Shown piece by piece: positions 1 to 10,991 of a DNA stretch of 64,000 nt. The translations under genes and the position numbers were made by a program. Location of the stretch: the NCBI RefSeq assembly GCF_025345615.1, contig NZ_JAODWD010000003.1:620001-684000 (forward strand), written 5' to 3'. Source of the DNA: Mycobacterium deserti. Its GTDB lineage: Bacteria; Actinomycetota; Actinomycetes; Mycobacteriales; Mycobacteriaceae. Positions within the stretch are counted from its first letter, which is position 1. Each line of letters starts with the position of its first letter. Under the pieces are notes generated by a model that ran no database searches, had not been told where the DNA came from, and saw only the letters and a program-made list of their open reading frames with translations.

Positions 1-859
1 CCCGCGTCGCCGCGGTGCAGTCCTGGCCGGCGTTGAAATATCCGGCAGTGGCGATTCCTTCTGCGGCCGAAGCGATGTCGCTGTCGTCGAACACGATCAC
101 CGGGGCCTTGCCGCCCAGTTCGAGGTGCGTGCGCTTGAGGTGGCCTCCCGCGCTGACCGCCACCGCGCGGCCTGCGGCCACCGACCCGGTGATCGACACC
201 ATCTCGGGGGTGGGATGGGCGACCACCGCCGCGCCGGTGTCCCGGTCTCCGCACACGACATTCAGAACGCCGGCCGGGAAGTGCTTGGCTGCGATCTCGG
301 CGAGCATCACCGTCGTCACGGGTGTGGTGTCACTGGGTTTGATCACCACGGTGTTGCCCGCCGCGAAGGCCGGACAGAACTTCCAGATGGCCATCATCAT
401 CGGGTAGTTCCACGGGGCTACCTGGCCGATCACGCCGACCGGCTCGCGGCGAATCCACGAGGTGTGGTTCTCCATGTACTCGCCGGCCGATTTGCCCTCC
501 AACAGCCTTGCGGCGCCCGCGAAGAAGCGGATCTGGTCCACCATCGGCGGGATCTCTTCCGCCATGGTCACATGATTGGGCTTACCGGTGTTCCGGCCTT
601 CGGCCTCGACGAGTGCCTGTGCGTTCTTCTCGATGTCGTCGGCGAAATCCAGCAGTGCCTTCTGCCGAGCCGACGGGGTGGAGCGCTTCCAGTCGGTGAA
701 CGCCTTCGACGCCGCGGAGTAAGCGTTGTCGATGTCGGCTTCGTTCGAAATCGGTGCGGTGCCGAACGTCTCGCCCGTCCTCGGGTCGATCAGGTCCATC
801 TTCGCGCCGCTGACGGAATCGACGAGCTCGCCGCCGATGAAATTCTGAACGTCGGTCAC
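1..859 (-). CDS. Aldehyde dehydrogenase, aminobutyraldehyde/betaine-aldehyde type (3' end outside window)
   Basis: NAD(P)-dependent aldehyde dehydrogenase that would oxidise an aldehyde to its acid. Translation of the minus strand gives 286 residues before the window ends. Visible family motifs are PWNYP (oxyanion/substrate region), ELGGKAP with the general-base Glu at about residue 247, and GQDCTA with the catalytic Cys at about 281. The GTG start at 859 follows AAGGAG at good spacing; the overlapping ATG at 861 runs straight into TGA and cannot be used. The gene lies 16 bases downstream of gabT on the same strand, so the two are probably one operon in which GabT makes a semialdehyde and this enzyme oxidises it. 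About 200 C-terminal residues lie outside the window. Exact substrate is inferred only. Confidence 0.9.
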   Translation of the reverse strand, partial: MTDVQNFIGGELVDSVSGAKMDLIDPRTGETFGTAPISNEADIDNAYSAASKAFTDWKRSTPSARQKALLDFADDIEKNAQALVEAEGRNTGKPNHVTMAEEIPPMVDQIRFFAGAARLLEGKSAGEYMENHTSWIRREPVGVIGQVAPWNYPMMMAIWKFCPAFAAGNTVVIKPSDTTPVTTVMLAEIAAKHFPAGVLNVVCGDRDTGAAVVAHPTPEMVSITGSVAAGRAVAVSAGGHLKRTHLELGGKAPVIVFDDSDIASAAEGIATAGYFNAGQDCTAATR

Positions 860-875
860 ATGAACTCCTTGTCGG

Positions 876-2216
876 TTAAAGGTCTTTGAGGACTTGTGCG
901 AGAACATCGAGACCCTCGAGGAGTAGGTCGTCGGCGATGGCCAGTGGCGGTAGGAACCTCAGGACATTGCCGAATGTGCCGCAGGACAACACGATCACGC
1001 CCGCCATGTGGCAACCGACGCACAGCTTCATCGTCAGCTCGGCGTCGGGTTCGGTGGTACCGGGCTTGACCAACTCCATGGCGATCATCGCCCCGCGACC
1101 ACGGACATCGCCGATGCGGTCGTCCTCGGCCTGTAGCCGTCCGAGCCGGTCCTTCATCAGCGTCTCGATCTGGCGCGCCCGCTCGACGAGTCCTTCGGAC
1201 TCGATGGTGTCGATGGTGGCCAGCGCGGCTGCACAGGCGACGGGGTTGCCGCCGTAGGTGCCACCGAGCCCGCTGACGTGCGGGGCGTCCATGATCTCCG
1301 CGCGGCCCGTCACCGCAGAAAGCGGCATGCCGTCGGCGATGCCCTTGGCGGTGCAGATCAGGTCTGGTTCGACGCCTTCGTGTTCGCACGCGAACATCGC
1401 ACCGGTACGGGCGAACCCGGTCTGCACCTCGTCGGCGATGAACACCACGTTGTTATCGCGGCACCATTCCAGGAGTGCGGGCAGGAACCCGTCGGCGGGA
1501 ACGATGAAGCCGCCCTCGCCCTGAATCGGTTCGATGAGCACCGCGGCCAGATTGTCGGCACCGACCTGCTTCTCGATGACGCTGACGGCCCGCTTGGCCG
1601 CCCACTGCCCGTCGGTGGCCATCTCCTTGCCGAACTCCGCATCCCGGAAGGGATACGACAGAGGCGCGCGGTAGATCTCGGGCGCGAACGGGCCGAACCC
1701 GTGTTTGTAGGGCATCGACTTGGCGGTCAGGGCCATCGTCAGGTTCGTGCGGCCGTGGTAGGCGTGGTCGAACGACACGACCGCCGGCTTGCGGGTGTAC
1801 GTCCTGGCTATCTTGATCGCGTTCTCGACGGCCTCCGAACCGGAGTTGAACAACGCCGAGCGCTGCTCGCCGCCACCGGGGGTGATCCGGTTGAGCGCCT
1901 CGGCAACCGCGACGTAGCCCTCGTACGGCGTGATCATGAAACAGGTGTGCGTGAATTCGGCGACTTGACGCTGCACCGCCTCGACGACCTGAGGTGCGGC
2001 GTTGCCGATCGTGGTGACCGCGATGCCCGAACCGAGGTCGATGAACCGGTTGCCGTCGACGTCTTCGACGATGCCGCCGAACGCCCGCGCGGTGTACACG
2101 GGCATGGTGTTGCCGATTCCGCGCGACACCGCGGCGACCTTGCGGTCGATCAGAGCCTGCGAACGCGGACCGGGGATTTCGGTGGCGAGGTAGCGGCTCT
2201 GTTCGAGGGTGCTCAA
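876..2216 (-). CDS. gabT: 4-aminobutyrate aminotransferase GabT
   Basis: Class III PLP-dependent aminotransferase of about 446 residues that transfers the amino group of GABA (or a related omega-amine) to 2-oxoglutarate. The family signature FIADEVQTGFARTG is present, and the PLP Lys lies in TAKGIADGMPL at about residue 291. The start chosen is TTG at 2216, giving a protein beginning LSTLEQSRYLATEIPG; it has AGGAGG five bases upstream and matches the usual N-terminus of mycobacterial GabT. A longer frame to 2279 adds an arginine-rich extension unlike the family. The gene is followed by an aldehyde dehydrogenase. In M. tuberculosis gabT (Rv2589) is likewise divergent from yajC-secD, supporting orthology. 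Confidence 0.93.
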   Translation of the reverse strand: MSTLEQSRYLATEIPGPRSQALIDRKVAAVSRGIGNTMPVYTARAFGGIVEDVDGNRFIDLGSGIAVTTIGNAAPQVVEAVQRQVAEFTHTCFMITPYEGYVAVAEALNRITPGGGEQRSALFNSGSEAVENAIKIARTYTRKPAVVSFDHAYHGRTNLTMALTAKSMPYKHGFGPFAPEIYRAPLSYPFRDAEFGKEMATDGQWAAKRAVSVIEKQVGADNLAAVLIEPIQGEGGFIVPADGFLPALLEWCRDNNVVFIADEVQTGFARTGAMFACEHEGVEPDLICTAKGIADGMPLSAVTGRAEIMDAPHVSGLGGTYGGNPVACAAALATIDTIESEGLVERARQIETLMKDRLGRLQAEDDRIGDVRGRGAMIAMELVKPGTTEPDAELTMKLCVGCHMAGVIVLSCGTFGNVLRFLPPLAIADDLLLEGLDVLAQVLKDL

Positions 2217-2360
2217 TTCCGCCTCCTGGCTTATTCGGTCGCGGGGTCGCGTCGCAACCGAGCGTAGTCGGAGACGCACCGATCCGATAGAAAAGGGCGG
2301 TGTCTGCGGCCGGGTTCATTGGCCACAGCGGGCAATGGCAACGGATTCCGTTGAATGTGG

Positions 2361-2771
2361 TCAGTCTCGGTCGTGATGACACACCGCTTCGAGCATCACG
2401 CCGAAGGGGTCGAGCCAGAAGGTCGCGAAGTACGGCTGCGGATACTGCGGGAACACTCGCGGTTCGTGCAGCACCTGCCCGCCGAACCGGTCGGCCAGGC
2501 GAATGACGAGCTCGTGCACCGCGGTGACGGCGGATCGGGTGCGCACCATGAACGCCAGGTGTTGCAGGCCGGTCCGGTCGCGCGAGTAGTCCGACGCCTC
2601 GGCCGACGGGTAGAAGAACAGGTACGTCCCCGGCTTACCGCCGGACGGCCGGTACGCGAACTCGTCGCCGGCGTCGAGGAAGATCTCGAAGCCCAGCAGC
2701 GGCATGATCGCGTCGTAGTAGCCCCTGGCTGAGGACAGATCGGGCACATTGATGCCCAGATGACCGAGCAC
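2361..2771 (-). CDS. VOC (glyoxalase/dioxygenase-fold) family protein
   Basis: A protein of 136 residues with the vicinal-oxygen-chelate fold pattern: an N-terminal HLGINVPDLSSARGYYD strand-helix and a C-terminal FWLDPFGVMLEAV strand. His and Glu at positions typical of metal ligands (HLGI, LQHLAF, MLEAV) are kept, so a metal-dependent activity is possible, but the substrate cannot be told. The GTG start at 2771 is preceded by TAGCGT, six bases away, the geometry of a leaderless mycobacterial transcript. It sits alone between gabT and the divergent yajC. Confidence 0.8.
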   Translation of the reverse strand: MLGHLGINVPDLSSARGYYDAIMPLLGFEIFLDAGDEFAYRPSGGKPGTYLFFYPSAEASDYSRDRTGLQHLAFMVRTRSAVTAVHELVIRLADRFGGQVLHEPRVFPQYPQPYFATFWLDPFGVMLEAVCHHDRD

Positions 2772-2777
2772 CCGATG

Positions 2778-2783
2778 ACGCTA
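2778..2783 (-). promoter_or_regulatory. Leaderless -10 element of the VOC gene
   Basis: TAGCGT on the minus strand lies six bases before the GTG start at 2771. TANNNT at this distance is the known SigA -10 pattern of leaderless mycobacterial genes. Confidence 0.5.
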
Positions 2784-2915
2784 ACAGCCGACGGGTCGAG
2801 GGCGGGGGCGCTCGGCGGTCGACGGCCGCAGTGGCACACTGGTCAACTACGAGGTCGCCTGACCTGGCCGTCTGGGCGCCGTGAATGAAGTACCTAACGA
2901 AAGATAGTTGTAGCC

Positions 2916-3257
2916 ATGGATCTCGTAGTTTTCCTGCCCCTGATCATCATCATGGGCGCGTTCATGTGGTTCGCGTCGCGTCGCCAGAAGAAGGCCATGC
3001 AGGCCACCATCGACCTGCACAACTCCCTGGAGGTCGGCGACCGGATCCACACCACCTCCGGGATGGAGGGCACCATCACCGGTATCAGCGACGACAGCAT
3101 CGACCTGGAGATCGCTCCAGGGGTCGTCACGACCTGGATGAAGCTGGCGGTGCGCGACCGCATCGTCGACGACATCGATGACGACGACGAGTTCGACGAG
3201 CCGGAATCGAGCGCGACCGAGCTCACCGAGAGACCGAACTCGAAGACTGACAGCTGA
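2916..3257 (+). CDS. yajC: Preprotein translocase subunit YajC
   Basis: A small single-pass membrane protein (113 residues) that associates with SecDF at the Sec translocon. The N-terminus is a hydrophobic helix (MDLVVFLPLIIIMGAFMWF) followed by the basic stretch SRRQKKAM, then the YajC core with LEVGDRIHTTSGMEGTI. The last ~30 residues are strongly acidic (DDIDDDDEFDEPE), a species-specific tail. It is followed by secD 65 bases downstream, the conserved yajC-secD-secF order. Confidence 0.95.
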   Translation: MDLVVFLPLIIIMGAFMWFASRRQKKAMQATIDLHNSLEVGDRIHTTSGMEGTITGISDDSIDLEIAPGVVTTWMKLAVRDRIVDDIDDDDEFDEPESSATELTERPNSKTDS

Positions 3258-3322
3258 GAACTCAGCACCGGCACGTACCCTTTGCGGTGCTGACGAACTG
3301 ATCTCGAGGAGACCTGAGGAAC

Positions 3323-5137
3323 GTGGCATCGTCATCGGCGCAGGTGCACCCTGCCCGCTACCTGGCAGTCTTCGTGGTGTTGCTCATCGGTGCGTACGCC
3401 GCGGTCTTGCTGACCGGGAACAAGCAGGCCGAGCCGAAACTCGGCATCGATCTGCAGGGCGGCACGCGCGTGACACTGACCGCACGCACACCGGACGGGT
3501 CCGCGCCCACCCGTGAGGCGCTGATGCAGGCCAAGGACATCATCGAGGACCGCGTCAACGGTCTCGGCGTTGCCGGTTCCGAAGTCATCATCGACGGGAA
3601 CAACCTGGTCATCACGGTGCCGGGCGACGACAGCAGCGACGCCCGCAGCCTCGGGCAGACCGCACGGCTCTACATCCGGCCGGTCAGCTACGTCATCCCC
3701 GCCCAGGGCGAAGGACAGCAGCCACCGCCGGGCGAAGGGCCGGCCGGGGCTCCGCCGGGGGGAGCTCCGCCTGGTGGTCCACCGGCCGTGCCGGGTCAGA
3801 TCCCGGGAATGCCACCGCTGATCGCCCCGGCCGAACCCGGCGCGCCAATCTCCCCGCAGGAGGGCCAACCGCCGGCCGGTCAACAGCCACCGGCGCCTGC
3901 GCCCCAACCCCGGCCGTATCCACTGCAACCGGCGCCGCCCTCGCCGCCTGCGCCCACACCAGGCACGCCTGCGCCCGGGCCCGGCGCACCGGCACCCGCG
4001 CCCAATCAGCAGCAGAACCCGGAAGACGTTCCGCTGACACAGCGCATAGCCGACGAGAAGCAGCTGCGGCAGAGCACCGACCAGCAGATCCAAATCCTCG
4101 CGCTGCAGTTCCAAGCGACCCGCTGCGGCGAGGAAGACATCCTGGCGGGCAACGACGACCCGAACCTGCCGCTGATCACCTGCGGCGAGGACGGCAACGT
4201 CTATCTGCTGGACAAGTCGATCATCAGCGGCGAGGAGATCGAGGACGCCACCTCGGGACTGGACCAGCAGCGTGGCGAGTACATCGTCGACGTGCAGTTC
4301 AAGGGCGACGCCACCAAGACGTGGGCCGACTTCACCGCGGCCAACGTCGGCACCCAGACCGCTTTCGTGCTCGACTCCAAGGTGGTCAGCGCCCCCGAGA
4401 TCCAAGAGGCCATCCCGGGTGGGCGCACCCAGATCACCGGTCAGTTCAACCAGGGGACGGCACGCGAACTGGCCAACGTGTTGAAATATGGATCGCTGCC
4501 ACTGTCGTTCGAGTCCTCGGAGGCCGAAACCGTCTCAGCCACACTGGGATTGTCCTCGCTTCGGGCGGGCCTGATGGCCGGTGCCGCTGGCTTGGCCTTG
4601 GTGCTGCTCTACTCCCTGCTGTACTACCGGATCTTGGGCGTCCTGACAGCGCTGTCGCTGGTCGCCTCCGGCGCAATGGTTTTCGCGATTCTGGTGCTGC
4701 TCGGTAGATGGATCAACTACACCCTGGATCTGGCCGGGATCGCGGGTCTGATCATCGGTATCGGTATGACGGCTGACTCGTTCGTCGTCTTCTTCGAACG
4801 CATCAAAGACGAGATCCGCGAGGGCCGTTCGTTCCGGTCGGCGGTACCCCGCGGTTGGGCAAGGGCGCGCAAGACGATCGTGTCCGGAAACGCAGTGACG
4901 CTCCTGGCCGCCGTCGTGTTGTACGTCCTGGCGGTAGGCCAGGTGAAGGGCTTCGCGTTCACACTGGGCCTTACGACGGTCCTCGATGTGGTCGTGGTCT
5001 TCCTTGTGACCTGGCCCCTTGTGTACATGGCATCGAAGTCGACGACGTTGGCCAAGCCATCACTCAACGGCCTCGGCGCGGTGCAGCAGATCGCCCGGGA
5101 ACGACGAGCGGCCGCGCACGCGACGGAACGGGGTTAA
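3323..5137 (+). CDS. secD: Protein translocase subunit SecD
   Basis: Membrane component of the SecDF accessory complex, which uses proton motive force to pull secreted proteins across the membrane. The protein has 604 residues: TM1 at about 11-30, the D1 motif [13 protein letters not shown], a large extracytoplasmic P1 domain, and TM2-6 from about residue 410. The D4 motif [18 protein letters not shown] has the essential Asp at about 485. P1 carries a proline/glycine/alanine-rich insert at about residues 130-230. The GTG start at 3323 follows GAGGAGACCTGAGGA. SecF starts five bases after the stop, implying coupled translation. A truncated paralogue of this protein is encoded at 11990-13093. 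Confidence 0.97.
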   Translation: MASSSAQVHPARYLAVFVVLLIGAYAAVLLTGNKQAEPKLGIDLQGGTRVTLTARTPDGSAPTREALMQAKDIIEDRVNGLGVAGSEVIIDGNNLVITVPGDDSSDARSLGQTARLYIRPVSYVIPAQGEGQQPPPGEGPAGAPPGGAPPGGPPAVPGQIPGMPPLIAPAEPGAPISPQEGQPPAGQQPPAPAPQPRPYPLQPAPPSPPAPTPGTPAPGPGAPAPAPNQQQNPEDVPLTQRIADEKQLRQSTDQQIQILALQFQATRCGEEDILAGNDDPNLPLITCGEDGNVYLLDKSIISGEEIEDATSGLDQQRGEYIVDVQFKGDATKTWADFTAANVGTQTAFVLDSKVVSAPEIQEAIPGGRTQITGQFNQGTARELANVLKYGSLPLSFESSEAETVSATLGLSSLRAGLMAGAAGLALVLLYSLLYYRILGVLTALSLVASGAMVFAILVLLGRWINYTLDLAGIAGLIIGIGMTADSFVVFFERIKDEIREGRSFRSAVPRGWARARKTIVSGNAVTLLAAVVLYVLAVGQVKGFAFTLGLTTVLDVVVVFLVTWPLVYMASKSTTLAKPSLNGLGAVQQIARERRAAAHATERG

Positions 5138-5141
5138 CCAC

Positions 5142-6395
5142 ATGGCCGCCAGAAAAGCCTCCGACACAGTCGAATCGAGCGCCGTCGAGGCGCCCGGTCT
5201 CGATGCCGCCGGCGCGCCGCGGCACGGCTTCTTCGTGCGCCTCTACACCGGCACCGGTGCGTTCGAAGTCATGGGCAAGCGCAAGCTCTGGTACACGATC
5301 AGCGGACTGATCGTCGCCATCGCCGTCGCCAGCATCGTGTTGCGCGGCTTCACGTTCGGGATCGACTTCGAAGGCGGCACCAAGGTGTCGCTACCGGCGC
5401 AAGGCGCCAACGGCACCACCAGCGTCCAGCAGGTCGAGGATGTGTTCAGCAAGACGCTCGGCCGGGACACCGAGACGGTGGTCGCGGTGGGCAGCGGCGA
5501 CTCGGCCACCATTCAGATCCGCTCCGAGACGCTGACCAACGACGAGACCGAAAAGCTGCGCACCGCGCTGTTCGACGCATTCCAGCCCAAGGGCGCCAAC
5601 GGCCAGCCGAGCAAGCAGGCCATCAGTGACTCGGCGGTCTCGGAGACGTGGGGTGGCCAGATCACCGAGAAGGCGCTGATCGCCCTGCTGGTGTTCCTGG
5701 TGCTGGCCGCTATCTACATCAGCGTCCGCTACGAGCGCTACATGGCACTCGCGGCGCTGGCGACGCTGGTGTTCGACCTGGTCGTCACCGCAGGCGTCTA
5801 CTCGATCGTCGGATTCGAGGTCACGCCCGCCACCGTCATCGGCCTGCTGACGATCCTGGGTTTCTCGCTCTACGACACCGTGATCGTGTTCGACAAGGTG
5901 GAGGAGAACACCAACGGATTCGAGCACACCACAAGAAGGACCTTCGCCGAGCAGGCCAACCTCGCGGTGAACCAGACCTTCATGCGCTCCATCAACACGA
6001 GCCTCATCTCGGTGCTGCCCATTCTCGCGCTGATGGTGATCGCGGTCTGGCTGTTGGGCGTCGGGACGTTGATGGATCTGGCGTTGGTCCAGCTCGTCGG
6101 TGTGATCGTGGGAACGTACTCGTCGATCTACTTCGCGACACCACTTCTGGTGACACTGCGCGAGCGCACCGACCTGGTGCGCACCCACACCCGTCGGGTG
6201 ATGCGCCGACGCCAGGGAGTGACCGACAAGGCCCTCGACGAGGCGGGTGACGACGCGACCCGCGAGACCGTCGCCGCAACTCCGCTCAGGACGACGCCGC
6301 CGCCCGACAAGCCGAGCCCGGGTGCCAAGCCCGTCCGGCCCACCACCAGCAGGACAGGACGGCCGTCGGGTAAGCGCACCACCCGAGGACGGTAG
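5142..6395 (+). CDS. secF: Protein translocase subunit SecF
   Basis: Partner of SecD in the proton-driven SecDF complex; 417 residues from the ATG at 5142. TM1 lies around residues 46-65, followed by GFTFGIDFEGGTKVSL (D1-type motif), a short P4 periplasmic domain, and five C-terminal helices with LLTILGFSLYDTVIVFDKV, which holds the conserved Asp of the D4 region. The N-terminus (about 45 residues) and the basic, proline-rich C-terminus (RPTTSRTGRPSGKRTTRGR) are cytosolic extensions common in actinobacteria. A longer upstream in-frame extension overlaps secD and was rejected. Confidence 0.97.
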   Translation: MAARKASDTVESSAVEAPGLDAAGAPRHGFFVRLYTGTGAFEVMGKRKLWYTISGLIVAIAVASIVLRGFTFGIDFEGGTKVSLPAQGANGTTSVQQVEDVFSKTLGRDTETVVAVGSGDSATIQIRSETLTNDETEKLRTALFDAFQPKGANGQPSKQAISDSAVSETWGGQITEKALIALLVFLVLAAIYISVRYERYMALAALATLVFDLVVTAGVYSIVGFEVTPATVIGLLTILGFSLYDTVIVFDKVEENTNGFEHTTRRTFAEQANLAVNQTFMRSINTSLISVLPILALMVIAVWLLGVGTLMDLALVQLVGVIVGTYSSIYFATPLLVTLRERTDLVRTHTRRVMRRRQGVTDKALDEAGDDATRETVAATPLRTTPPPDKPSPGAKPVRPTTSRTGRPSGKRTTRGR

Positions 6396-6400
6396 GCCAG

Positions 6401-8044
6401 GTGTCGCGACTCCGCCGTGGCGCCGTCGTCGCAGTCGTGCTGTGCATGGCCGCGTCGATCGGTCTGTCGTCCTGTTCGAGCAGTCCCGCCGACAGCATCG
6501 ACTACGCCGTCGACGGCACGCTGATCACGTACAACGTCAACACCGTCGCCGGGGCCGCGTCGGGCGGCCCGCAGGCGTTCGCCCGGGTACTGACCGGCTT
6601 CAACTACCACGGTCCCGACGGTCAGATCGTCGGCGATCACGACTTCGGCACGATCTCGGTGGTCGGCCGCTCACCACTGGTGCTCGACTACGAGATCAAC
6701 GCCGACGCGGTGTACTCCGACGGCAAGCCGATCACGTGCGACGACATGGTGTTGGCGTGGGCGGCGCAGTCCGGTCGCTTCCCGGCGTTCGACGCGGCCA
6801 GCCGTGCCGGATACGCCGACATCGCGACTGTCGACTGCGCGCCGGGGCAGAAGAAGGCGAGGGTGTCGTTCGCGCAGGATCGCAGTTTCGTCGATTTCGG
6901 TCAGCTCTTCGCCGCGACCTCGATGCTGCCGTCCCACGTGATCGCGGACGAGCTCGGCATTGACATCACCACCGCGCTGCTCAACAGCGACGGGCCGACC
7001 GTTGACCGCGTCGCACGAATCTGGAACTCGACCTGGGACCTCAAACCGGACCTGGATCTCAAGAGGTTCCCCTCCTCGGGTCCCTACAAACTGGACTCTC
7101 TGACCGAAGACGGCGCGGTCGTGCTCGTCGCCAACGACAAGTGGTGGGGTGCTGCGCCCGTCACGCAGAAGATCACCGTGTGGCCACGGGGCGCCGAGAT
7201 CCAGGACAGGGTGAACCAGGGCGAGTACGACGTCGTCGACATCGCGACGGGATCGTCAGGCACGTTGAACATGCCCGACGACTACGTGCGGAGCGATACG
7301 GCAGCGGCGGGTATCGAGCAGCTCATCTTCGCGTCGCAGGGTCCGATGGCGCCGGTGCCTGCGCGTCGCGCGCTGGCCCACTGCACGCCACGCGATCTGA
7401 TCGCGCGCAACGCCCAGGTGCCGATCGCGAATTCGCGGCTCAACCCAGCCACCGAGGACGCCTACAGCTCCGCCGAAGGCGCGGTCGAGGCCGGCCAGTT
7501 CGCGGTCGCGAATCCGGACGCCGCCCGCCAGGCGCTCCAGAACCGCCCGCTGACCGTGCGCATCGGGTACCAGGCGCCGAATGCGCGGCTGGCCGCGACC
7601 GTCGGCGCGATCGCCAAGGCGTGTGCGCCTGCCGGCATCACGGTGCAGGACGCAGCTTCCGACACCACAGGACCATTGAGCTTGCGCGACAACCAGATCG
7701 ACGTGCTGATCGCCAGCACGGGCGGCGCGGCGGGAAGCGGCTCCACCGGCTCGTCGGCGATGGACGCCTACGATCTGCACACCGGCAACGGAAACAACCT
7801 GTCGCGCTACTCCAACGAGCGCATCGACGGCATCATCTCGTCGATGGCTGTCACGTTCGACCCCAAGGAACTGGCCCGCCTGCTCGGCGAGGGCGGCTCG
7901 GTGCTGTGGGCCGACATGCCGACGCTTCCGCTCTACCGTCAACAGCGCACGGTGCTCACCTCGAAGAAGATGTTCGCGGTGAGCAGCAATCCGACGCGAT
8001 GGGGTGCGGGGTGGAACATGGACCGCTGGGTGCTGGGCCGATGA
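6401..8044 (+). CDS. ABC-transporter substrate-binding lipoprotein, DppA/OppA (SBP_bac_5) family
   Basis: Predicted exported lipoprotein of 547 residues. The signal peptide [20 protein letters not shown] ends in the lipobox LSSC, with Cys25 the likely lipidated residue. The body shows the family-5 solute-binding layout ([20 protein letters not shown] and a C-terminal [13 protein letters not shown] segment). It sits between secF and apt, the position of Rv2585c in M. tuberculosis. No permease or ATPase gene is nearby, so it either serves a transporter encoded elsewhere or has another role. The start lies five bases after the secF stop, and its stop overlaps the apt start (ATGA), so it is in one operon with both. 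Confidence 0.88.
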   Translation: MSRLRRGAVVAVVLCMAASIGLSSCSSSPADSIDYAVDGTLITYNVNTVAGAASGGPQAFARVLTGFNYHGPDGQIVGDHDFGTISVVGRSPLVLDYEINADAVYSDGKPITCDDMVLAWAAQSGRFPAFDAASRAGYADIATVDCAPGQKKARVSFAQDRSFVDFGQLFAATSMLPSHVIADELGIDITTALLNSDGPTVDRVARIWNSTWDLKPDLDLKRFPSSGPYKLDSLTEDGAVVLVANDKWWGAAPVTQKITVWPRGAEIQDRVNQGEYDVVDIATGSSGTLNMPDDYVRSDTAAAGIEQLIFASQGPMAPVPARRALAHCTPRDLIARNAQVPIANSRLNPATEDAYSSAEGAVEAGQFAVANPDAARQALQNRPLTVRIGYQAPNARLAATVGAIAKACAPAGITVQDAASDTTGPLSLRDNQIDVLIASTGGAAGSGSTGSSAMDAYDLHTGNGNNLSRYSNERIDGIISSMAVTFDPKELARLLGEGGSVLWADMPTLPLYRQQRTVLTSKKMFAVSSNPTRWGAGWNMDRWVLGR

Positions 8045-8568
8045 CGGACGACGTCGCGGCGCTGATCGCATCGCTGATGCGGGAAGTCCCCGACTTTCCC
8101 GAGCCGGGCATCCAATTCAAGGACCTGACGCCGCTGCTTGCCGACGCGCACGGTCTGGCCACCGTCACCGACGCGCTGGCGGCCACCGCCGAGGGGGCGG
8201 ACCTGGTGGCCGGTATCGACGCGCGCGGGTTCCTGCTGGGCGCTGCGGTGGCCCTGCGGCTGGGCACCGGCGTGCTGGCGGTGCGCAAAGGCGGCAAGCT
8301 GCCGCCGCCGGTGCACAGCGAGACCTACAGCCTCGAGTACGGCACCGCCACACTGGAGATCCCCGCCGACGGCATCGACATCGCGGGTCGCACGGTGGCG
8401 ATCATCGACGACGTGCTGGCGACGGGCGGCACCGTCGCGGCGACGACGGCGCTGCTGCGGCACTGCGGCGCGACCGTCACGGGCGCCGCTGTGGTGCTCG
8501 AACTGACCGCTCTCGGCGGGCGAGACGTGCTCGAACCGTTACCGGTCGCGTCCTTGTACACCGTCTGA
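8041..8568 (+). CDS. apt: Adenine phosphoribosyltransferase
   Basis: Purine salvage enzyme making AMP from adenine and PRPP; 175 residues from the ATG at 8041, which overlaps the previous stop by four bases. The N-terminal motif [15 protein letters not shown] and the PRPP-binding loop [13 protein letters not shown] (residues about 119-131) are both intact. A much longer frame upstream (from 7141) is a shadow of the lipoprotein gene. Linkage to relA is conserved in actinobacteria and ties nucleotide salvage to the ppGpp enzyme. Confidence 0.96.
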   Translation: MTDDVAALIASLMREVPDFPEPGIQFKDLTPLLADAHGLATVTDALAATAEGADLVAGIDARGFLLGAAVALRLGTGVLAVRKGGKLPPPVHSETYSLEYGTATLEIPADGIDIAGRTVAIIDDVLATGGTVAATTALLRHCGATVTGAAVVLELTALGGRDVLEPLPVASLYTV

Positions 8569-8596
8569 GCTATATCCTCGTGGAGAGGAGGTGGCC

Positions 8597-10975
8597 ATGG
8601 CTGACGATCCCGGCAGGACACAAGCCGTGCAGTCGCCCCCTGCCCTGAACCAGCCCGAGACCCAGCCGCTCGAGATCCCGCGCGGGCGCGACGAGCAGGG
8701 GCCACCGAAGACGTCGACGAGCGCCTCGCGGCGCGTGCGCGCCCGGCTGGCCCGGCGGATGACCGCGCAGCGCAGCACTGTGAACCCGGTGCTCGAGCCG
8801 CTGGTCGGGATCCACCGGGAATTCCACCCCAAGGCGGACCTGTCGCTGCTGCAGCGCGCGTACGACGTCGCCGAGCAGAGCCACGCCGACCAGTTGCGTC
8901 GCTCCGGTGACCCCTACATCACCCACCCGCTGGCAGTGGCGACCATCCTGGCCGAGTTCGGCATGGACACGATCACGCTGATCGCCGCGCTGCTGCACGA
9001 CACCGTCGAGGACACCGGGTACACGCTCGAAGAGTTGACCAAGGAGTTCGGCACCGAGGTCGCCCACCTCGTCGACGGGGTGACCAAGCTCGACAAGGTC
9101 GCACTGGGCACCGCCGCCGAGGGCGAGACCATCCGCAAGATGATCATCGCGATGGCCCGCGATCCGCGGGTGCTGGTGATCAAGGTCGCCGATCGGCTGC
9201 ACAACATGCGGACCATGCGGTTCCTGGCACCCGAAAAGCAGGCGCGCAAGGCCCGCGAGACGCTGGAAGTGATTGCGCCGCTTGCCCATCGGCTCGGGAT
9301 GGCGACGGTCAAGTGGGAGCTCGAAGACCTCGCGTTCGCGATCCTGCACCCGAAGAAGTACGACGAGATCGTGCGACTGGTCGCCGACCGGGCGCCGTCG
9401 CGTGACACCTACCTGGCCAAGGTGCGCGACGAGATCACTACCGCACTGACCGCGTCGAAGATCAGCGCGACGGTGGAGGGGCGGCCCAAGCACTACTGGT
9501 CGATCTACCAGAAGATGATCGTCAAGGGCCGCGACTTCGACGACATCCACGACCTGGTCGGCGTGCGGATACTCTGTGACGAGATCCGTGACTGCTATGC
9601 CGCCGTTGGCGTCGTGCACTCGCTGTGGCAGCCGATGGCCGGCCGGTTCAAGGATTACATCGCCCAGCCGCGGTTCGGGGTGTACCAGTCGCTGCACACC
9701 ACCGTGGTCGGTCCCGAAGGCAAGCCGCTGGAAGTGCAGATCCGCACCAGCGACATGCACAAGACCGCCGAGTACGGCATCGCTGCGCACTGGCGCTACA
9801 AGGAAGCCAAGGGCCGCAACGGCGTTCCGCACGCCAACGCCGCCGCCGAAATCGACGACATGGCGTGGATGCGCCAACTGCTCGACTGGCAGCGGGAGGC
9901 CGCCGACCCCGGCGAGTTCCTGGAATCGCTGCGCTACGACCTTGCGGTGCAGGAGATCTTCGTGTTCACGCCCAAGGGCGACGTGGTCACGCTGCCCAAC
10001 GGTTCGACGCCCATCGACTTCGCCTACGCGGTGCACACCGAGGTCGGACACCGGTGCATCGGTGCACGCGTCAACGGCAGGCTCGTCGCCCTGGAACGCA
10101 AACTCGAAAACGGCGACCAGGTCGAGGTTTTCACGTCCAAGGCGCAGACCGCCGGGCCGTCGCGCGACTGGCAGACCTTTGTGGTGTCGCCGCGCGCGAA
10201 GGCCAAGATCCGGCAGTGGTTCGCTAAGGAGCGCCGCGAGGAGGCGCTCGAGTCCGGCAAAGATGCGATCGCCCGTGAGGTGCGCCGCGGCGGACTTCCG
10301 TTGCAGCGGTTGATGAATGCCGAGCAGATGGCGGCGCTGGCGCGCGAGTTGCGCTACGCCGACGTGTCGGCGCTTTACACGGCGGTGGGGGAGGGCCACG
10401 TCTCCGCGCGCCACGTGGTGCAGCGGTTGGTGGCCCAGTTGGGTGGCGACGAGGACGCCGCTGACGAACTCGCCGAGCGGTCCACCCCGGCGACCATGCC
10501 GGTGCGTCAGCGCACCACCGACGACGTCGGCGTCTCGGTTCCCGGGGCGCCGGGCGTGCTGAGCAAGCTCGCGAAGTGTTGCACGCCGGTGCCGGGCGAC
10601 AACATCATGGGCTTCGTCACCCGCGGCGGCGGCGTCAGTGTGCACCGCACCGACTGCACGAATGCCACGTCGCTGCAACAACAGTCGGAGCGCATCATCG
10701 ACGTGAAGTGGGCGCCCTCGCCGTCGTCGGTGTTCCTGGTCGCGATTCAGGTGGAGGCGTTGGACCGACACCGGCTGCTCTCCGACGTGACACGGGTGCT
10801 GGCCGACGAGAAGGTCAACATTCTGTCGGCGTCGGTGACCACATCGAACGACCGGGTGGCCATCAGCCGCTTCACCTTCGAGATGGGTGACCCCAAGCAT
10901 CTGGGGCACGTGCTCAACGTGGTGCGCAATGTCGAAGGCGTCTACGACGTGTATCGCGTGACGTCCGCGGCGTAG
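8597..10975 (+). CDS. relA: Bifunctional (p)ppGpp synthetase/hydrolase Rel
   Basis: Stringent-response enzyme of about 792 residues. In order: the HD hydrolase domain ([15 protein letters not shown] and [11 protein letters not shown] near residue 133), the RelA/SpoT synthetase domain ([33 protein letters not shown]), a TGS domain ([20 protein letters not shown], around 460-520), the zinc-finger/RIS region with adjacent cysteines in [12 protein letters not shown] (about 661-662), and a C-terminal ACT domain (about 715-792). Both catalytic domains look intact, so it should synthesise and degrade (p)ppGpp. ATG at 8597 is preferred over GTG at 8591, because GAGAGGAG lies directly against the GTG but six bases before the ATG. 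Confidence 0.96.
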   Translation: MADDPGRTQAVQSPPALNQPETQPLEIPRGRDEQGPPKTSTSASRRVRARLARRMTAQRSTVNPVLEPLVGIHREFHPKADLSLLQRAYDVAEQSHADQLRRSGDPYITHPLAVATILAEFGMDTITLIAALLHDTVEDTGYTLEELTKEFGTEVAHLVDGVTKLDKVALGTAAEGETIRKMIIAMARDPRVLVIKVADRLHNMRTMRFLAPEKQARKARETLEVIAPLAHRLGMATVKWELEDLAFAILHPKKYDEIVRLVADRAPSRDTYLAKVRDEITTALTASKISATVEGRPKHYWSIYQKMIVKGRDFDDIHDLVGVRILCDEIRDCYAAVGVVHSLWQPMAGRFKDYIAQPRFGVYQSLHTTVVGPEGKPLEVQIRTSDMHKTAEYGIAAHWRYKEAKGRNGVPHANAAAEIDDMAWMRQLLDWQREAADPGEFLESLRYDLAVQEIFVFTPKGDVVTLPNGSTPIDFAYAVHTEVGHRCIGARVNGRLVALERKLENGDQVEVFTSKAQTAGPSRDWQTFVVSPRAKAKIRQWFAKERREEALESGKDAIAREVRRGGLPLQRLMNAEQMAALARELRYADVSALYTAVGEGHVSARHVVQRLVAQLGGDEDAADELAERSTPATMPVRQRTTDDVGVSVPGAPGVLSKLAKCCTPVPGDNIMGFVTRGGGVSVHRTDCTNATSLQQQSERIIDVKWAPSPSSVFLVAIQVEALDRHRLLSDVTRVLADEKVNILSASVTTSNDRVAISRFTFEMGDPKHLGHVLNVVRNVEGVYDVYRVTSAA

Positions 10976-10991
10976 ACCCGTCGTGCGGGTG

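Noticed and set aside
8570..10909. A 779-residue minus-strand frame opposite relA
   Set aside because: High-GC antisense shadow: His/Arg/Asp-rich composition, no motifs, while the plus-strand Rel protein is complete.
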